Shown one piece after another: positions 43,887-52,300 of a stretch of 64,000 bases of DNA. Below the pieces are notes generated by a model. The model had not been told where the DNA came from. It was given only the letters and a program-made list of their open reading frames with translations, and did no database searches. Source of the DNA: Nocardia sp. NBC_01730. Lineage in GTDB: Bacteria > Actinomycetota > Actinomycetes > Mycobacteriales > Mycobacteriaceae. The position numbers were made by a program, and so were the translations under genes. The stretch spans positions 8,556,001 through 8,620,000 of the forward strand of contig NZ_CP109162.1 in assembly GCF_035920445.1 (NCBI RefSeq). The letters are read 5' to 3'. Position 1 is the stretch's first letter, and each line of letters starts with the position of its first letter.

Positions 43887-44909
43887 ATGAGCGAGCCGCG
43901 TGAGATCGCCGAACGGCTGCTGGACGCCCAGGTGGAATTTCTGCTCGCCGAGGTGACCGGCGACCGCTTCGCCGAGGTGCTCGCGCGCGACACCGAATCC
44001 GTCCTCGAGGTCGCCGACACCCTGGTCTTCCGTGACATCGTCGGGGTCGACCAGGCCAAGCAGACCGTTCGCACCGTCATCGATCTGATCGGTGGCAGCC
44101 CGGTGTTCGCCGACATGGTCGGCGTATTCGCCGACTCCGTCTACGACCACATCGCCGACAACCACGACTACACGCTCGGCCAGGTGGTCGAGCGTGAGCC
44201 GGTAGAGGCGCTGCTGGAGAAGATCTTCGGCATGCACCAGGCCCAGGAACGCATCCTGGACCGGCTCACCGAGAGCCCGCTCGTGGCCACCGTCGCCTCG
44301 AAGTTCGTCGACAAGCTGATCAACGATTTCATGCAGGTCAACCGGGAGCGTGCGGAGAAGATCCCGGGCGTCTCCTCGCTCATGTCGTTGGGCCAGTCCG
44401 CCGCCAACCGCGCGAAGAAGGTGGCCGACAGTACGTTCGTGGGCGACTTGGCGGGCAAGGGCGCGCTATTCGCGCTCAAACGCACCAACAACGCCATCCG
44501 TGAGATGCTGCGCGATGCCCCGGTGCACGACGCCGCGATGGAGTTCTGGGACCTGCACGCCGACGAACCGGTCAGCGGTCTGCGCGAATACCTGAGTCAG
44601 AAGGACCTCAACGAGCTCGTTCTGCTCTGCTACGAGATCGCCGTCACCACCCGCGAGAAGGAGTACTTCGGCTTGCTCGTCGACGAGTGCGTCGAGGTGT
44701 TCTTCACCAAGTTCGGCGACTACACCGTGGCCGCCATGCTGCCCGAATTCGGGCTCACCGGCGGCGACGTCGCCGAGGAGATTCTGCGCTACGGGCCCGC
44801 GGTGATCGAGGGAGCGAAGAAGAACGGCGTCCTGGCCGGGCTGATCCGCGAGCGTCTCGCGCCGTTTTACACCTCCGACGCGGTGCTCGGCATCCTCGCC
44901 GGCAGGTAG
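43887..44909 (+). CDS. Hypothetical alpha-helical protein, 340 residues
   Basis: A soluble, largely helical protein with no family I can name. Notable segments: AEVTGDRFAEVLARDTESVLEVADTLVFRDIVGVDQAKQTVRTVIDL, FVDKLINDFMQVNRERAEKIPGVSSLMSLGQSAANRAKKVAD, and the C-terminal GLIRERLAPFYTSDAVLGILAGR. The middle is Ala/Lys-rich and amphipathic, suggesting membrane or protein contact. Codon use is typical of the genome. It follows the 172-residue gene by 45 nt and ends before the hairpin at 44967. I recall similar proteins only in actinobacteria. Confidence 0.85.
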   Translation: MSEPREIAERLLDAQVEFLLAEVTGDRFAEVLARDTESVLEVADTLVFRDIVGVDQAKQTVRTVIDLIGGSPVFADMVGVFADSVYDHIADNHDYTLGQVVEREPVEALLEKIFGMHQAQERILDRLTESPLVATVASKFVDKLINDFMQVNRERAEKIPGVSSLMSLGQSAANRAKKVADSTFVGDLAGKGALFALKRTNNAIREMLRDAPVHDAAMEFWDLHADEPVSGLREYLSQKDLNELVLLCYEIAVTTREKEYFGLLVDECVEVFFTKFGDYTVAAMLPEFGLTGGDVAEEILRYGPAVIEGAKKNGVLAGLIRERLAPFYTSDAVLGILAGR

Positions 44910-44966
44910 CGGCGGGACGGTCTCGAGCGGAATGGTCGCTGTCGGAGCAGTCGCCGAGGTAGGGGG

Positions 44967-44992
44967 ATTCGTCGCTTCGTCGGCGAATTTCT
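44967..44992. terminator. Hairpin between convergent genes
   Basis: ATTCGTCG (44967-44974) pairs with CGGCGAAT (44981-44988, one G-U), followed by TTCTG. It lies between the convergent genes ending at 44909 and 45029. Confidence 0.6.
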
Positions 44993-45028
44993 GTGCGGGT
45001 CAGGGTGGGGTCGGACTCGATTCACAGT

Positions 45029-47050
45029 TCACCGACGTTTGACACCAGCTACCGGGTGCGGGTCCAACGCGATCAGCCGCGGGTCATCGATGTCATCGAC
45101 GAGGTCCGCGATCGCGGCAAATTCTGCCGTCGTCAACGACGCTCCTCGCAGACTGTCCAATAGCAGCGATACGAACGAGGCGGGCGCGTCGATTATTTCG
45201 CGAAGTTCGGCCAGCGCCACGTCGCAGAGACGGTCGGCCACCTCGCCGAGGAGACTGTCGGCGGCGGTTTCGTGGGATTGTGGCGCGGCCGGGTTTCCGT
45301 ACCGCACATCGAACCGTGCGTAGTACTCCGCGGCGCTCAGTGCGGATCCGTGCCGGTCGTAGCCGTGGGACAGTCCGATCAGGCTGGGCACACCGGGCCA
45401 GGTGGCGCTATCCCAAAACAGCGGAGTGTCGAGGTGCGGTTCGAGCAGCGCTGCGAATCCTTCGTCGGTGACATCGTCATCGTGACAGGGAGCGATCTCG
45501 ATGAACAGTCGCGCACCGGCCGCGACCTTGTGGTGCCCGTCCAACAGGTAACTCATCCGGGTGTTGGGATACTCGGGACCGGCCGGGCCCGGCGCGACGA
45601 GCACCGCTACCGGTTCCGCGCCGGACTGGATCCTGGTTCGGTACCACTCGATTCGGTCGAGATCCGGCGGCGGCCAGGTGTCGGTGGGAAGGAAATCGCC
45701 ACTGGCGCCATATTGGAGATCGCCGGTTCCTGGCGGCCACGGCCAGGAATGCAGATGTTCGTTGGTGAAGATCCCCAATCCCAGGCGTGACCAGTGCTGT
45801 TCGATCCTGACTTCGTACTGCCCAGGCTCGAACAGCGTGAACAACGGCCCGAGTCGGTCGAGGAGCTCGCGAGACACGAACGGCTTGCCGGAGTAATCCC
45901 GTTCGATCACCGGATCGGCAAGCCAGTCCGTCAGGTCATCGAACCCGGACGGACGGTGTTCGGGCGCCAGCCGAGCCACCAGTCGCAGGTAGGTCCCGCG
46001 CGCGACCAGTGCCTCGGCGAACGCGGGTTTTCCGCGAAACCACAGCGCGCTCGCCTCTGGATTCCCCCGTGAGCCGAGAACGCGGATCACCCCCGCACCC
46101 CCGGAGATGTCGACGAGTTCACCAGGCCAGGTCCGCTCGGGCTCGCCGATCGAGGCGTACAGCGGGCGCGCCCGCCGAGCCGTGCGTGGTTGATCCCGCA
46201 GCGCGGCATCGAGATCCGCCGGGCCGAACTCCAGTGGATCGCCGGTGTGGCATTCGGACCAGTGGCCGACGGCGCAATCGCATGGCAGTTCGCGCCCGTC
46301 CGGGTGGGGCACCAGCTCATCGGGCGAGTGATGCCGTAGCTCCTCGGTCCCCTCGATCAACCGCGAAGCGGTGGCGATGGACGTTCGATACTCGTCCGAA
46401 TCCGCGGTATACCGCCGCTGTGGTCGGCCATTCGGATGCCAACACAAGCGCTCACTCCTGGGAATGCAGTCGAGCAGCCGCACCGTCGGATCCAGACCCA
46501 GCGTCCGGTAGGCGGCGAGGGTGTAGTGGCCGTCCAGGACGAACGCCAGTTCGTTGCTTTGCCCCGGCCGGGAGGCATCCAACGCCAATACCACCGGGCG
46601 CTCGCCTGACCGGATCGCAGCCGTGCTGTTCTCGAAAGCCTGATCGCCCAGTGTCTTTTCGGAAGTGGGATCCGCACCGAGATGTGCGGCGATCAACGTC
46701 AACGCGCCTGCCTTTACCAGGATGGGGCGTTCGGTGTCCGGATGCTCGACCCGCACCGGTAGCTCAACGGACGGTAGAAACTGCCACCAGCTCGGCGTGG
46801 TCAACGCGGCGATCTTGTCCTCCGCCGCACGGCTTCTCGCGAGTTCGAAGGGAAGCCCGACGCACTCGACCAATTCTCGTGGCCGAGCCGGGCCGCCCGA
46901 GGCGCGTGCGACAACGACCCCGTCCGCACTTGGCCAGCACAACCAGGACCATTGCCGGTCGTATCGCACCGCGCACCCGATCCCCGCCGACACGATCGCC
47001 ACCGCGGCATTGCCGTCGTACACCACGGTCGGTTCGTCCGTCCATGCCAT
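45029..47050 (-). CDS. Uncharacterised 673-residue protein with two ParB-like LDGHxxxAA motifs
   Basis: I do not recognise a named family. Two segments about 345 residues apart share a motif: FVLDGHYTLAAYRTLG (about residues 169-184) and YLLDGHHKVAAGARLF (about 513-528). This is like the DGHHR-x-AA helix of ParB/sulfiredoxin-type folds and of some kinases with that fold, so the protein may carry two such domains. Between them is a Cys/His cluster (LPCDCAVGHWSECHTG) that could bind metal. The N-terminus (MAWTDEPTVVYDG..WSWLCWPSADG) and C-terminus (ADRLCDVALAELREIIDAPASFVSLLLDSLRGA) are unlike anything I know. No signal peptide or membrane segment. It is convergent with 43887-44909 and followed upstream by a lipoprotein gene in the same direction. 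Confidence 0.85.
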   Translation of the reverse strand: MAWTDEPTVVYDGNAAVAIVSAGIGCAVRYDRQWSWLCWPSADGVVVARASGGPARPRELVECVGLPFELARSRAAEDKIAALTTPSWWQFLPSVELPVRVEHPDTERPILVKAGALTLIAAHLGADPTSEKTLGDQAFENSTAAIRSGERPVVLALDASRPGQSNELAFVLDGHYTLAAYRTLGLDPTVRLLDCIPRSERLCWHPNGRPQRRYTADSDEYRTSIATASRLIEGTEELRHHSPDELVPHPDGRELPCDCAVGHWSECHTGDPLEFGPADLDAALRDQPRTARRARPLYASIGEPERTWPGELVDISGGAGVIRVLGSRGNPEASALWFRGKPAFAEALVARGTYLRLVARLAPEHRPSGFDDLTDWLADPVIERDYSGKPFVSRELLDRLGPLFTLFEPGQYEVRIEQHWSRLGLGIFTNEHLHSWPWPPGTGDLQYGASGDFLPTDTWPPPDLDRIEWYRTRIQSGAEPVAVLVAPGPAGPEYPNTRMSYLLDGHHKVAAGARLFIEIAPCHDDDVTDEGFAALLEPHLDTPLFWDSATWPGVPSLIGLSHGYDRHGSALSAAEYYARFDVRYGNPAAPQSHETAADSLLGEVADRLCDVALAELREIIDAPASFVSLLLDSLRGASLTTAEFAAIADLVDDIDDPRLIALDPHPVAGVKRR

Positions 47051-47065
47051 CGGCAGGACTGTCTT

Positions 47066-47599
47066 CTACTTCGGCAGTGCCGGGACGACAGCCTCGCCGA
47101 CGCTCCGCAAGCGATCGCACGGGTCGGCGGTGGTCTTGTTGACCAGCGTCAGCTGCAGTAGCCCCTGCCCGGCGGGGAACAGTACGTCACACATCTGATC
47201 CCTGACCGCACCGTCCACCCGGAACTGGCGTCCGGTGCGTCCGGCGATCGTGACGTCCTGGAAGTCGACGTTGCCCGGTCTGCGCTCGAACTCGGCAAGG
47301 GTCCCGCCGGTGGAAAATACGCCGAGGGTGTAGTCGGCGCCCTTCCACCCGCAGATCTCCCAGCCGGGCTGTCGGACGCCGCCGACGCCGACCTGCTTGG
47401 TCGCCGGGTCGAGGCCGGCGGCGGTCAGTGCGTCGTCGGGTATCCCGGTGCACGGATCGAACAGCTGGGTAGGCACGTCACTCGTGCCCGCGGCCTGCGT
47501 CGTGGTCGTGGCCGGTGTCGCCTCGGTCGACTCGCCGCAGGCGGCGAGTCCGAGCACAAGTGCTGCCGCCAAGGGGACCAACGTGATTCGGTGCGCCAT
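47066..47599 (-). CDS. DUF3558-family lipoprotein
   Basis: A 177-residue exported lipoprotein: MAHRITLVPLAAALVLGLAAC is a signal peptide with lipobox LAAC (Cys21), followed by a Thr/Ala-rich linker. The DUF3558 domain begins at FDPCTGIPDDALTAAGLDPATK and includes CGWKG, FQDVTIAGRTGRQF and two Cys pairs (CTG..CGW, CDV..CDR) that probably form disulfides. DUF3558 proteins are common surface lipoproteins of Mycobacteriales with no known biochemical role. Its stop is 15 nt from the start of the 673-residue gene (47050), so both may be one transcript. A 25-bp palindrome lies 39 bp upstream. Confidence 0.92.
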   Translation of the reverse strand: MAHRITLVPLAAALVLGLAACGESTEATPATTTTQAAGTSDVPTQLFDPCTGIPDDALTAAGLDPATKQVGVGGVRQPGWEICGWKGADYTLGVFSTGGTLAEFERRPGNVDFQDVTIAGRTGRQFRVDGAVRDQMCDVLFPAGQGLLQLTLVNKTTADPCDRLRSVGEAVVPALPK

Positions 47600-47637
47600 C
47601 CCGCCCTCTCACCCTCCGATGTATCCGGGCCGGACTG

Positions 47638-47662
47638 TATCAGACCCGTACCGGGCCTGATA
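47638..47662. promoter_or_regulatory. 25-bp near-perfect palindrome upstream of the lipoprotein gene
   Basis: The outer arms TATCAG (47638-47643) and CTGATA (47657-47662) and the inner CCCG and CGGG are complementary, with two mismatched positions near the centre. It lies 39-63 bp before the lipoprotein start, so it fits an operator for the lipoprotein/673-residue unit. It could instead be a terminator for the regulator gene upstream. Confidence 0.6.
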
Positions 47663-47837
47663 GCGGGCGAAGACCGAGAGGTGCGCAATGGCAGTCGGTG
47701 ACAGCCACGGTCCGGAAGCAGAGCCGGCTTCCGCGGTCAGCAGGTGTCGGTCGCGCGGTCGCCCGACAGCCGGTACTCGAAACGAGTGTTGCCGGGGCTC
47801 GACGTCGGCAGACTCCTCGACTCAGAAGACGCCGACT

Positions 47838-48719
47838 TCAGAATCTCGTCGGCCTACTCAAAAGTCGGATGAGCGCGTCGTCGAGACCATCGATCGCGCT
47901 GACGCCGGACGGCAAATGGGCAGCGTCCCATCCCGGGCCCGCGGCATAGATCCGTTCGCCCCTGCCTGCGAGGTCGAGCGCAACGGGGTCGGCGGTCGAT
48001 CTCGTATGGGACCACATGACGGCAGTTGCCGCCTTGGTTCGGCACAGCGCGTCGCGCACGGCATCGGTGGGTACGTCGGGTCCGATCATGTGCACCGCGA
48101 CGCCCCGCGCGCTCAGCGCGGCGCGAAGTGTCTCCAGCGGCAGCGAATGGAACTCGCCCGGAGTGCAGGCGAGCAGGACATGCGCCGACGTGATGCCGGT
48201 CTGTGTCTGGTCGACCCTGGCCAGGCTGGTCGACACTGCCCAGGACAAGGCATGTTCGATGTCGACGCATCCGCCGTCGATGTGTTGACGCTTCTCGACG
48301 ACCTGAAAAGCCGGTCGGCACAAATGGTTCCAGGTCGCTACGACGCCGTGGCCCTGCAGGGTTCGGTCGATGAGCGTCACGAGGGTAGCGGTGTCGGGCC
48401 GTTCGGCGGCATCCACGACTGCGTCGAGGACATCGGCGTCGATCATGCCGGAGGCGGGCAGATCTCCGGGCAACGCCTGGCGCACGGCGTCTGCGGCGCT
48501 GGCCGGGCCGGCGCCGCGGCGTATCAAGGCGACCATGCTTTCGAGCGCGGCGATGTCGGTCTCGGTGTAGAGCCGGTGCTGTCCGGGTCGGTGCGCACGC
48601 GGACCGATGCCGTAACGCTGGGTCCAGCTGCGCAGTGTTGACGTTGGCACGCCGAGCCGTTCGGCGACGGCACCGACAGTGTATCCGGGTGCCGCGCCGT
48701 TGCGGGGTGCGCCTGTCAT
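47838..48719 (-). CDS. MerR-type regulator with cobalamin-binding domain (CarH/LitR-like)
   Basis: A 293-residue regulator next to the carotenoid genes. The MerR helix-turn-helix is GYTVGAVAERLGVPTSTLRSWTQRYGIGPRAHRPGQHRLYTETDIAALE (residues 12-60). It is followed by a helical cap with VDIEHALSWAVSTSLAR (the E-H pair of CarH helical domains) and a Rossmann B12-binding domain, HVLLACTPGEFHSLPLETLRAALSARGVAVHMIGPDVP, whose E-x-H is the usual cobalamin-contact position. CarH and LitR repress carotenoid genes in the dark and release on illumination of adenosylcobalamin. That role is inferred here from domains and neighbours. It has the same direction as the crt operon, 294 bp after the last crt-linked gene. 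Confidence 0.9.
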   Translation of the reverse strand: MTGAPRNGAAPGYTVGAVAERLGVPTSTLRSWTQRYGIGPRAHRPGQHRLYTETDIAALESMVALIRRGAGPASAADAVRQALPGDLPASGMIDADVLDAVVDAAERPDTATLVTLIDRTLQGHGVVATWNHLCRPAFQVVEKRQHIDGGCVDIEHALSWAVSTSLARVDQTQTGITSAHVLLACTPGEFHSLPLETLRAALSARGVAVHMIGPDVPTDAVRDALCRTKAATAVMWSHTRSTADPVALDLAGRGERIYAAGPGWDAAHLPSGVSAIDGLDDALIRLLSRPTRF

Positions 48720-48747
48720 CTCGATATCTCCATCATCGCCCTTCCCT

Positions 48748-48765
48748 GCATCGGATGTGCATCGG
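48748..48765. repeat. Direct repeat GCATCGG-N4-GCATCGG before the CarH-like gene
   Basis: GCATCGG at 48748-48754 and 48759-48765, an 11-bp period, 29-46 bp before the regulator start. Position and period suit autoregulation by a multimeric CarH/LitR protein. The rest of 48766-49013 holds no confident gene; a frame from ATG 48912 overlaps the Rieske gene and is probably chance. Confidence 0.35.
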
Positions 48766-49013
48766 TGTGACGGCAGGAACCGAATTTGCGACCCGGTACG
48801 TTGGCTCGTCTGGCAGCTTAGCGATGCGCGAACGCTTCACCCATTGATTGCGCATCGATTAACGACGCCGACGAAAAGGTGGTTAGGCAACGACGGAAGG
48901 ATTGGCGGCTCATGGCAGTGGCGATTACGCGCCGCGGGGACACCTACCGGTGGCGCGTACCGTCGCCCTGCGCCGAACAAGACGCCGGGCGGTCGATCTT
49001 CGCGACCGCAGAC

Positions 49014-50024
49014 CTATTGCCGGCGGGTGCGCAGCTGATAGCGGCGCTCGGCATAGGCCAGATCGTCGCGCCAGAGCCGGGCCGTGGCATGGTTCATCAG
49101 TGGGCGTAGCAGCGGAACCGCGCGATGTGCGAAACGGAAGATGGGGCGGTCTGAATTCGCGATAACCGCTTCGACCACCGCGGTACGGGCCTGGCCGTCC
49201 GGTCCCGGTCCCAACGGCGTGGCATGTGTTTCCACGACGCTGCCCATGCCCTCTCCCGCGACGATGCGCATGACGATCGTTCGCGGGTCGGGGCAGGTGA
49301 ACTCCGCTTCGACCGGAACGCCGAGGCCGCGGGTCACTCGGAAAGTGACGGTGAGCAGGAAGCGGTGGTTGTCTTCGGTAATGCCCTTGCGCGGTGGGGT
49401 TCGCGTAACATCGAGTCGGGCAAAGGAATACGGGTGGAACCATGCGCCGTGCCATGGATCGAGCCGGTTGGCGAGGATGTCTCGGGGTTCGCAGACACCT
49501 GTCAATCGGGTCACCGCGTGTACCGTTGTGTCGTCGGGCCGGGTGCCGATGATCGGCGACTCGGTCGGTGTCTGTCCGCCCGCCGCGTCCAGACGTACCC
49601 AGGCCAGCACTCCGTCGTCATGGCTGGGGAACGGACACCAGCGCGCGGCGCCGTCGGCGCTGATCCGCAGGCCGTGCCAGCGACAGATCAGGGTGCCGTT
49701 CTCCACGTGTGCGGTGCCCAGCGGCGCGCCGAGGTGTGGACAGGCACCGGGACCGACTCGCAGCATGCCGGCGCTGTCTCGCCACGCGACGATCTCGACA
49801 CCGTTCACGGTCGTCCCGAACGGCAGGCCGGTGCGGATGGCTCGGCTGGCCGCGAAGGCGTACCAGTTCCCACCGGGCAATTGCTGAGACCAGCGCAGCG
49901 CGGCTTCGATCAGCGCAGGATCGGCGTCGGGGTAGGTCGGCCGTTGTCGCGACCATTTCTCGGCAGGGAAGCGCCGCAGCGGGGAATTCTTCGGCCATCC
50001 GGCGGACTCCAACCGACGGCTCAC
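49014..50024 (-). CDS. Rieske [2Fe-2S] protein of the carotenoid operon (DUF5914-like)
   Basis: A 336-residue protein. The Rieske domain (about residues 55-150) has both cluster motifs, C-P-H in GACPHLGAPLG and C-x2-H in LICRWHGLRI, so a [2Fe-2S] centre is expected. The C-terminal part (LTGVCEPRDILANRLDPWHGAWFHPYSFARLDV) contains D-P-W-H-G-x-W-x-H, which could hold a mononuclear iron as in Rieske oxygenases; the rest resembles DUF5914. The GTG at 50024 has AGGAG 7 nt upstream and overlaps the crtU stop. It probably performs an oxidative step on the carotenoid, such as hydroxylation or ketolation; the exact reaction is unknown. Confidence 0.85.
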   Translation of the reverse strand: MSRRLESAGWPKNSPLRRFPAEKWSRQRPTYPDADPALIEAALRWSQQLPGGNWYAFAASRAIRTGLPFGTTVNGVEIVAWRDSAGMLRVGPGACPHLGAPLGTAHVENGTLICRWHGLRISADGAARWCPFPSHDDGVLAWVRLDAAGGQTPTESPIIGTRPDDTTVHAVTRLTGVCEPRDILANRLDPWHGAWFHPYSFARLDVTRTPPRKGITEDNHRFLLTVTFRVTRGLGVPVEAEFTCPDPRTIVMRIVAGEGMGSVVETHATPLGPGPDGQARTAVVEAVIANSDRPIFRFAHRAVPLLRPLMNHATARLWRDDLAYAERRYQLRTRRQ

Positions 50025-51619
50025 GACGAGCTCCTTTCGCGGATCGCGAGGGTTCGCAGCAGGGCCGAGCGGCCGCGGTTGGGCACCGTCTGCAGCGAAT
50101 GACCGGCTGCCCGCCATTGCCGTGCCAGTTCGGTGGCCGCGATCCAGCCGGTAGTCGCCGCGCGCTCCATGAGGGCCACCGGCAGATCGACCCGGATGCC
50201 GTCACCGGCCAGCATCAGCCGAGGGTGCGGGGTGGCGACCTCGGGCCGCCGTGCGAAATCACCAGGTGCGAAGCGGGGGCAGTCCTGACGCCACAGTGTG
50301 CGCTCCCCCACGATGCGGGCTTGCGCGGATTCGGGGTAGATCTCGTGCAGCCGCGCGCACAGGTGGTCACGCAATTCCTGGCGTACCGGCGCACCGGGTA
50401 GTTGCTCTGCCGCCGCGTACGCGTGCAGTTCGACGACGCTGCCACCCCGTTGCCGTGCCCACTCGGCGGCGGTGCGTTCGTAGCGATCGAGGACGCTGAT
50501 GTTGTCGACCGGATCCAGGTTGCCGGTCGCGAGGAAGCTGGGCCGGTCGCGACGCAACGGCCTGTCCAACCAGAGGCGCTGGACGACGAAGGCCGGGGCA
50601 GTCGCCAACTCCGCTACCTGTGAGCGCCATTCGGCTGTTCCCACCCCCTGCGATGCGGCGACGATCTCACGCAATCCGGCCACATCGACGGCGAGAACGA
50701 CGGCATCGGCGGTCAGACAGGACCCGGTATCGACATGGAGCCGGAAACCCGCGCCGTCGCTTTCGATCCCGGTGACACTCACGCCGGTGTGGAAAACGAC
50801 ACTGCCGGGACGACCGGGAACGGCCGGCGCGGTGAGATACTCGGCCAACGGATTCCACAGGGCGACATCGAAATTGTCCCGAGCCACGTCGAAGACCAAA
50901 CCTTCGCTGGAGCCCAGGAAGTAGATGTGGAACATCGCCGCCAGTTCCGCTGCCGACAACTGTCCGGGAGCGACGAAGAAGCTGCGGGAGAACACATCGA
51001 AGGCCAAATGACGCGCGGCAGCAGGAAAGTTGATGCGCCGCAAGAAGGTTTCGGCGTCGAGGTGATCGAGCTGCCGGTAGGTCTGCGGCACCGACACCGC
51101 GGCCAAGGGTGCCGCGGCCCGGGCATCCATCCGGATCAGGTCGCGCAACCGAAAGGTCTGGCTACGCAGCGCGAAGGCGACCGCGTTCCACGGCGGTGTG
51201 CGCGGCAGGTGACGGAAACTGTCTCGGTGGCCGTCGGCGTCGATCAGCGGATAGTCACCGATTCGCTGCAGTCGGGTCAGCCCGGGATCACTGCGCGACA
51301 ATAGTTTTCGCAAATTGTAGTACTGCGCGAAGAAGGCGTGGAAGCCTCGGTTCATGCCGACCGTGGTGCCGTCGGACAGCGTCTCGGTCCATCCGCCGAC
51401 TCGTCCGCCGAGATAGCGTTCGCGCTCGATCACCTCGACCCGAAACCCGCGTTCGGCCAGGCCGGTAGCCGCGGCCAGGCCGGCGATGCCCGCGCCGACC
51501 ACCACCGCACGCGGCCGCCGCTGCCCGTCCTGGCCGACATCCCTTCGTCCCGGCGCAGCCGGATATCGCACTCGCCGGCGATCTCTCCCCACATCGCCGC
51601 TCACCGCCCGGGTCGTCAT
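50021..51619 (-). CDS. crtU: Carotenoid phi-ring desaturase/methyltransferase-type FAD oxidoreductase
   Basis: A 532-residue flavoprotein resembling CrtU, which converts beta-rings of beta-carotene to aromatic phi-rings (isorenieratene type). FAD motif: AVVVGAGIAGLAAATGLAERGFRVEVIERERYLGGRVGGW (GxGxxG with ExxxxxGGR). Typical CrtU segments are GMNRGFHAFFAQYYNLRKLL, FLRRINFPAAARHLAFDVFSRSFFVAPGQLSAAELAAMFHIYFLGSSEGLVFDV and LMLAGDGIRVDLPVALMERAATTGWIAA. ATG 51619 overlaps the crtYd stop (ATGA). The N-terminal 37 residues before the Rossmann fold are Arg-rich. Its place downstream of a beta-cyclase supports the assignment. Confidence 0.9.
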   Translation of the reverse strand: MTTRAVSGDVGRDRRRVRYPAAPGRRDVGQDGQRRPRAVVVGAGIAGLAAATGLAERGFRVEVIERERYLGGRVGGWTETLSDGTTVGMNRGFHAFFAQYYNLRKLLSRSDPGLTRLQRIGDYPLIDADGHRDSFRHLPRTPPWNAVAFALRSQTFRLRDLIRMDARAAAPLAAVSVPQTYRQLDHLDAETFLRRINFPAAARHLAFDVFSRSFFVAPGQLSAAELAAMFHIYFLGSSEGLVFDVARDNFDVALWNPLAEYLTAPAVPGRPGSVVFHTGVSVTGIESDGAGFRLHVDTGSCLTADAVVLAVDVAGLREIVAASQGVGTAEWRSQVAELATAPAFVVQRLWLDRPLRRDRPSFLATGNLDPVDNISVLDRYERTAAEWARQRGGSVVELHAYAAAEQLPGAPVRQELRDHLCARLHEIYPESAQARIVGERTLWRQDCPRFAPGDFARRPEVATPHPRLMLAGDGIRVDLPVALMERAATTGWIAATELARQWRAAGHSLQTVPNRGRSALLRTLAIRERSSS

Positions 51620-51948
51620 GATCGCGCTTCCTCCTGCCGCTGCCGTGCCCGCTCCCAACACAGCAATACCGCCGTCACCAGCGCGAATCCGAAAAGGAAG
51701 TCCTCGACCGGGATATCCCACGGAAACCGTGCTCCGAGAATGTGATCCGGGTTGTAACGGACGATCGGTGCGTCCGACCTGGTCAACCACCCGTCGACCG
51801 GTATCTGGAATACGAGCACGATGACCATCGACACCCAATAGCTGGGTCGCCGCAGCAATCCGGTGCGCAACACCGCGTATTCGGCGACGCAGACCACGGC
51901 CACCGCCGTGATGGCGGGAAGGATATACGCTAGGTGACCGATGTTCAT
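51616..51948 (-). CDS. crtYd: Lycopene beta-cyclase subunit CrtYd
   Basis: The smaller partner of the heterodimeric, membrane-bound lycopene cyclase; 110 residues with three predicted helices. The conserved region RYNPDHILGARFPWDIPVEDFLFGFALVTAVLLCWE carries the N-P-x-x-I-x-G and P-x-E-(D/E)-F-L-F motif shared with the CrtYc half. It overlaps crtYc upstream and crtU downstream by 4 nt each, so these proteins should be made together. It cyclises lycopene ends to beta-ionone rings. Confidence 0.95.
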   Translation of the reverse strand: MNIGHLAYILPAITAVAVVCVAEYAVLRTGLLRRPSYWVSMVIVLVFQIPVDGWLTRSDAPIVRYNPDHILGARFPWDIPVEDFLFGFALVTAVLLCWERARQRQEEARS

Positions 51949-52292
51949 CGTCGGCTTTCCGCAACAGGGAACCGGCGTCGGCGGTCGCTGCCGAGCAGGG
52001 CATCGACCGCGACGAAGGTGAGCAGTCCGCAGATCGGGACAACCAGGAAGAACAGCACCTCTTCGAGCGGTAGTGCTCCCGGCAGGATTACGCCGACCAG
52101 ATACCGGCTGTTGAAACTCCATACGCCGCCGGCGATAGCGAGCAGATCCCACGTCACGAATACCAGTGCGGGCGGCACGACGGCGGCCACCAGCAACCGC
52201 GGCCGGCGATAGACACCGCGGCCGAAAAACTCCAGTGGCGCGGTGATCACCAGACAGGCGAGAAGGACGAACAGGTAATGCCACTGTGTCAT
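51945..52292 (-). CDS. crtYc: Lycopene beta-cyclase subunit CrtYc
   Basis: The larger partner of the heterodimeric lycopene beta-cyclase; 115 residues. It has three predicted membrane helices and the paired motif FNSRYLVGVILPGALPLEEVLFFLVVPICG, corresponding to the PxEE motif also found in CrtYd. The start (MTQWHYLFVLLACLVITAPLEFFGRGVYRRP) is typical. It begins 8 nt after crtB and overlaps crtYd by 4 nt. The split CrtYc/CrtYd form is characteristic of actinobacteria such as Brevibacterium, Rhodococcus and Mycobacterium. Confidence 0.95.
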   Translation of the reverse strand: MTQWHYLFVLLACLVITAPLEFFGRGVYRRPRLLVAAVVPPALVFVTWDLLAIAGGVWSFNSRYLVGVILPGALPLEEVLFFLVVPICGLLTFVAVDALLGSDRRRRFPVAESRR

Positions 52293-52300
52293 GTCGACTC

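Noticed and set aside
48912..49109. Small plus-strand gene (MAVAITRRGDTYRWRVPSPC..) near the Rieske gene
   Set aside because: Its second half is antisense to the Rieske coding region and it lacks a good SD; probably a chance frame.
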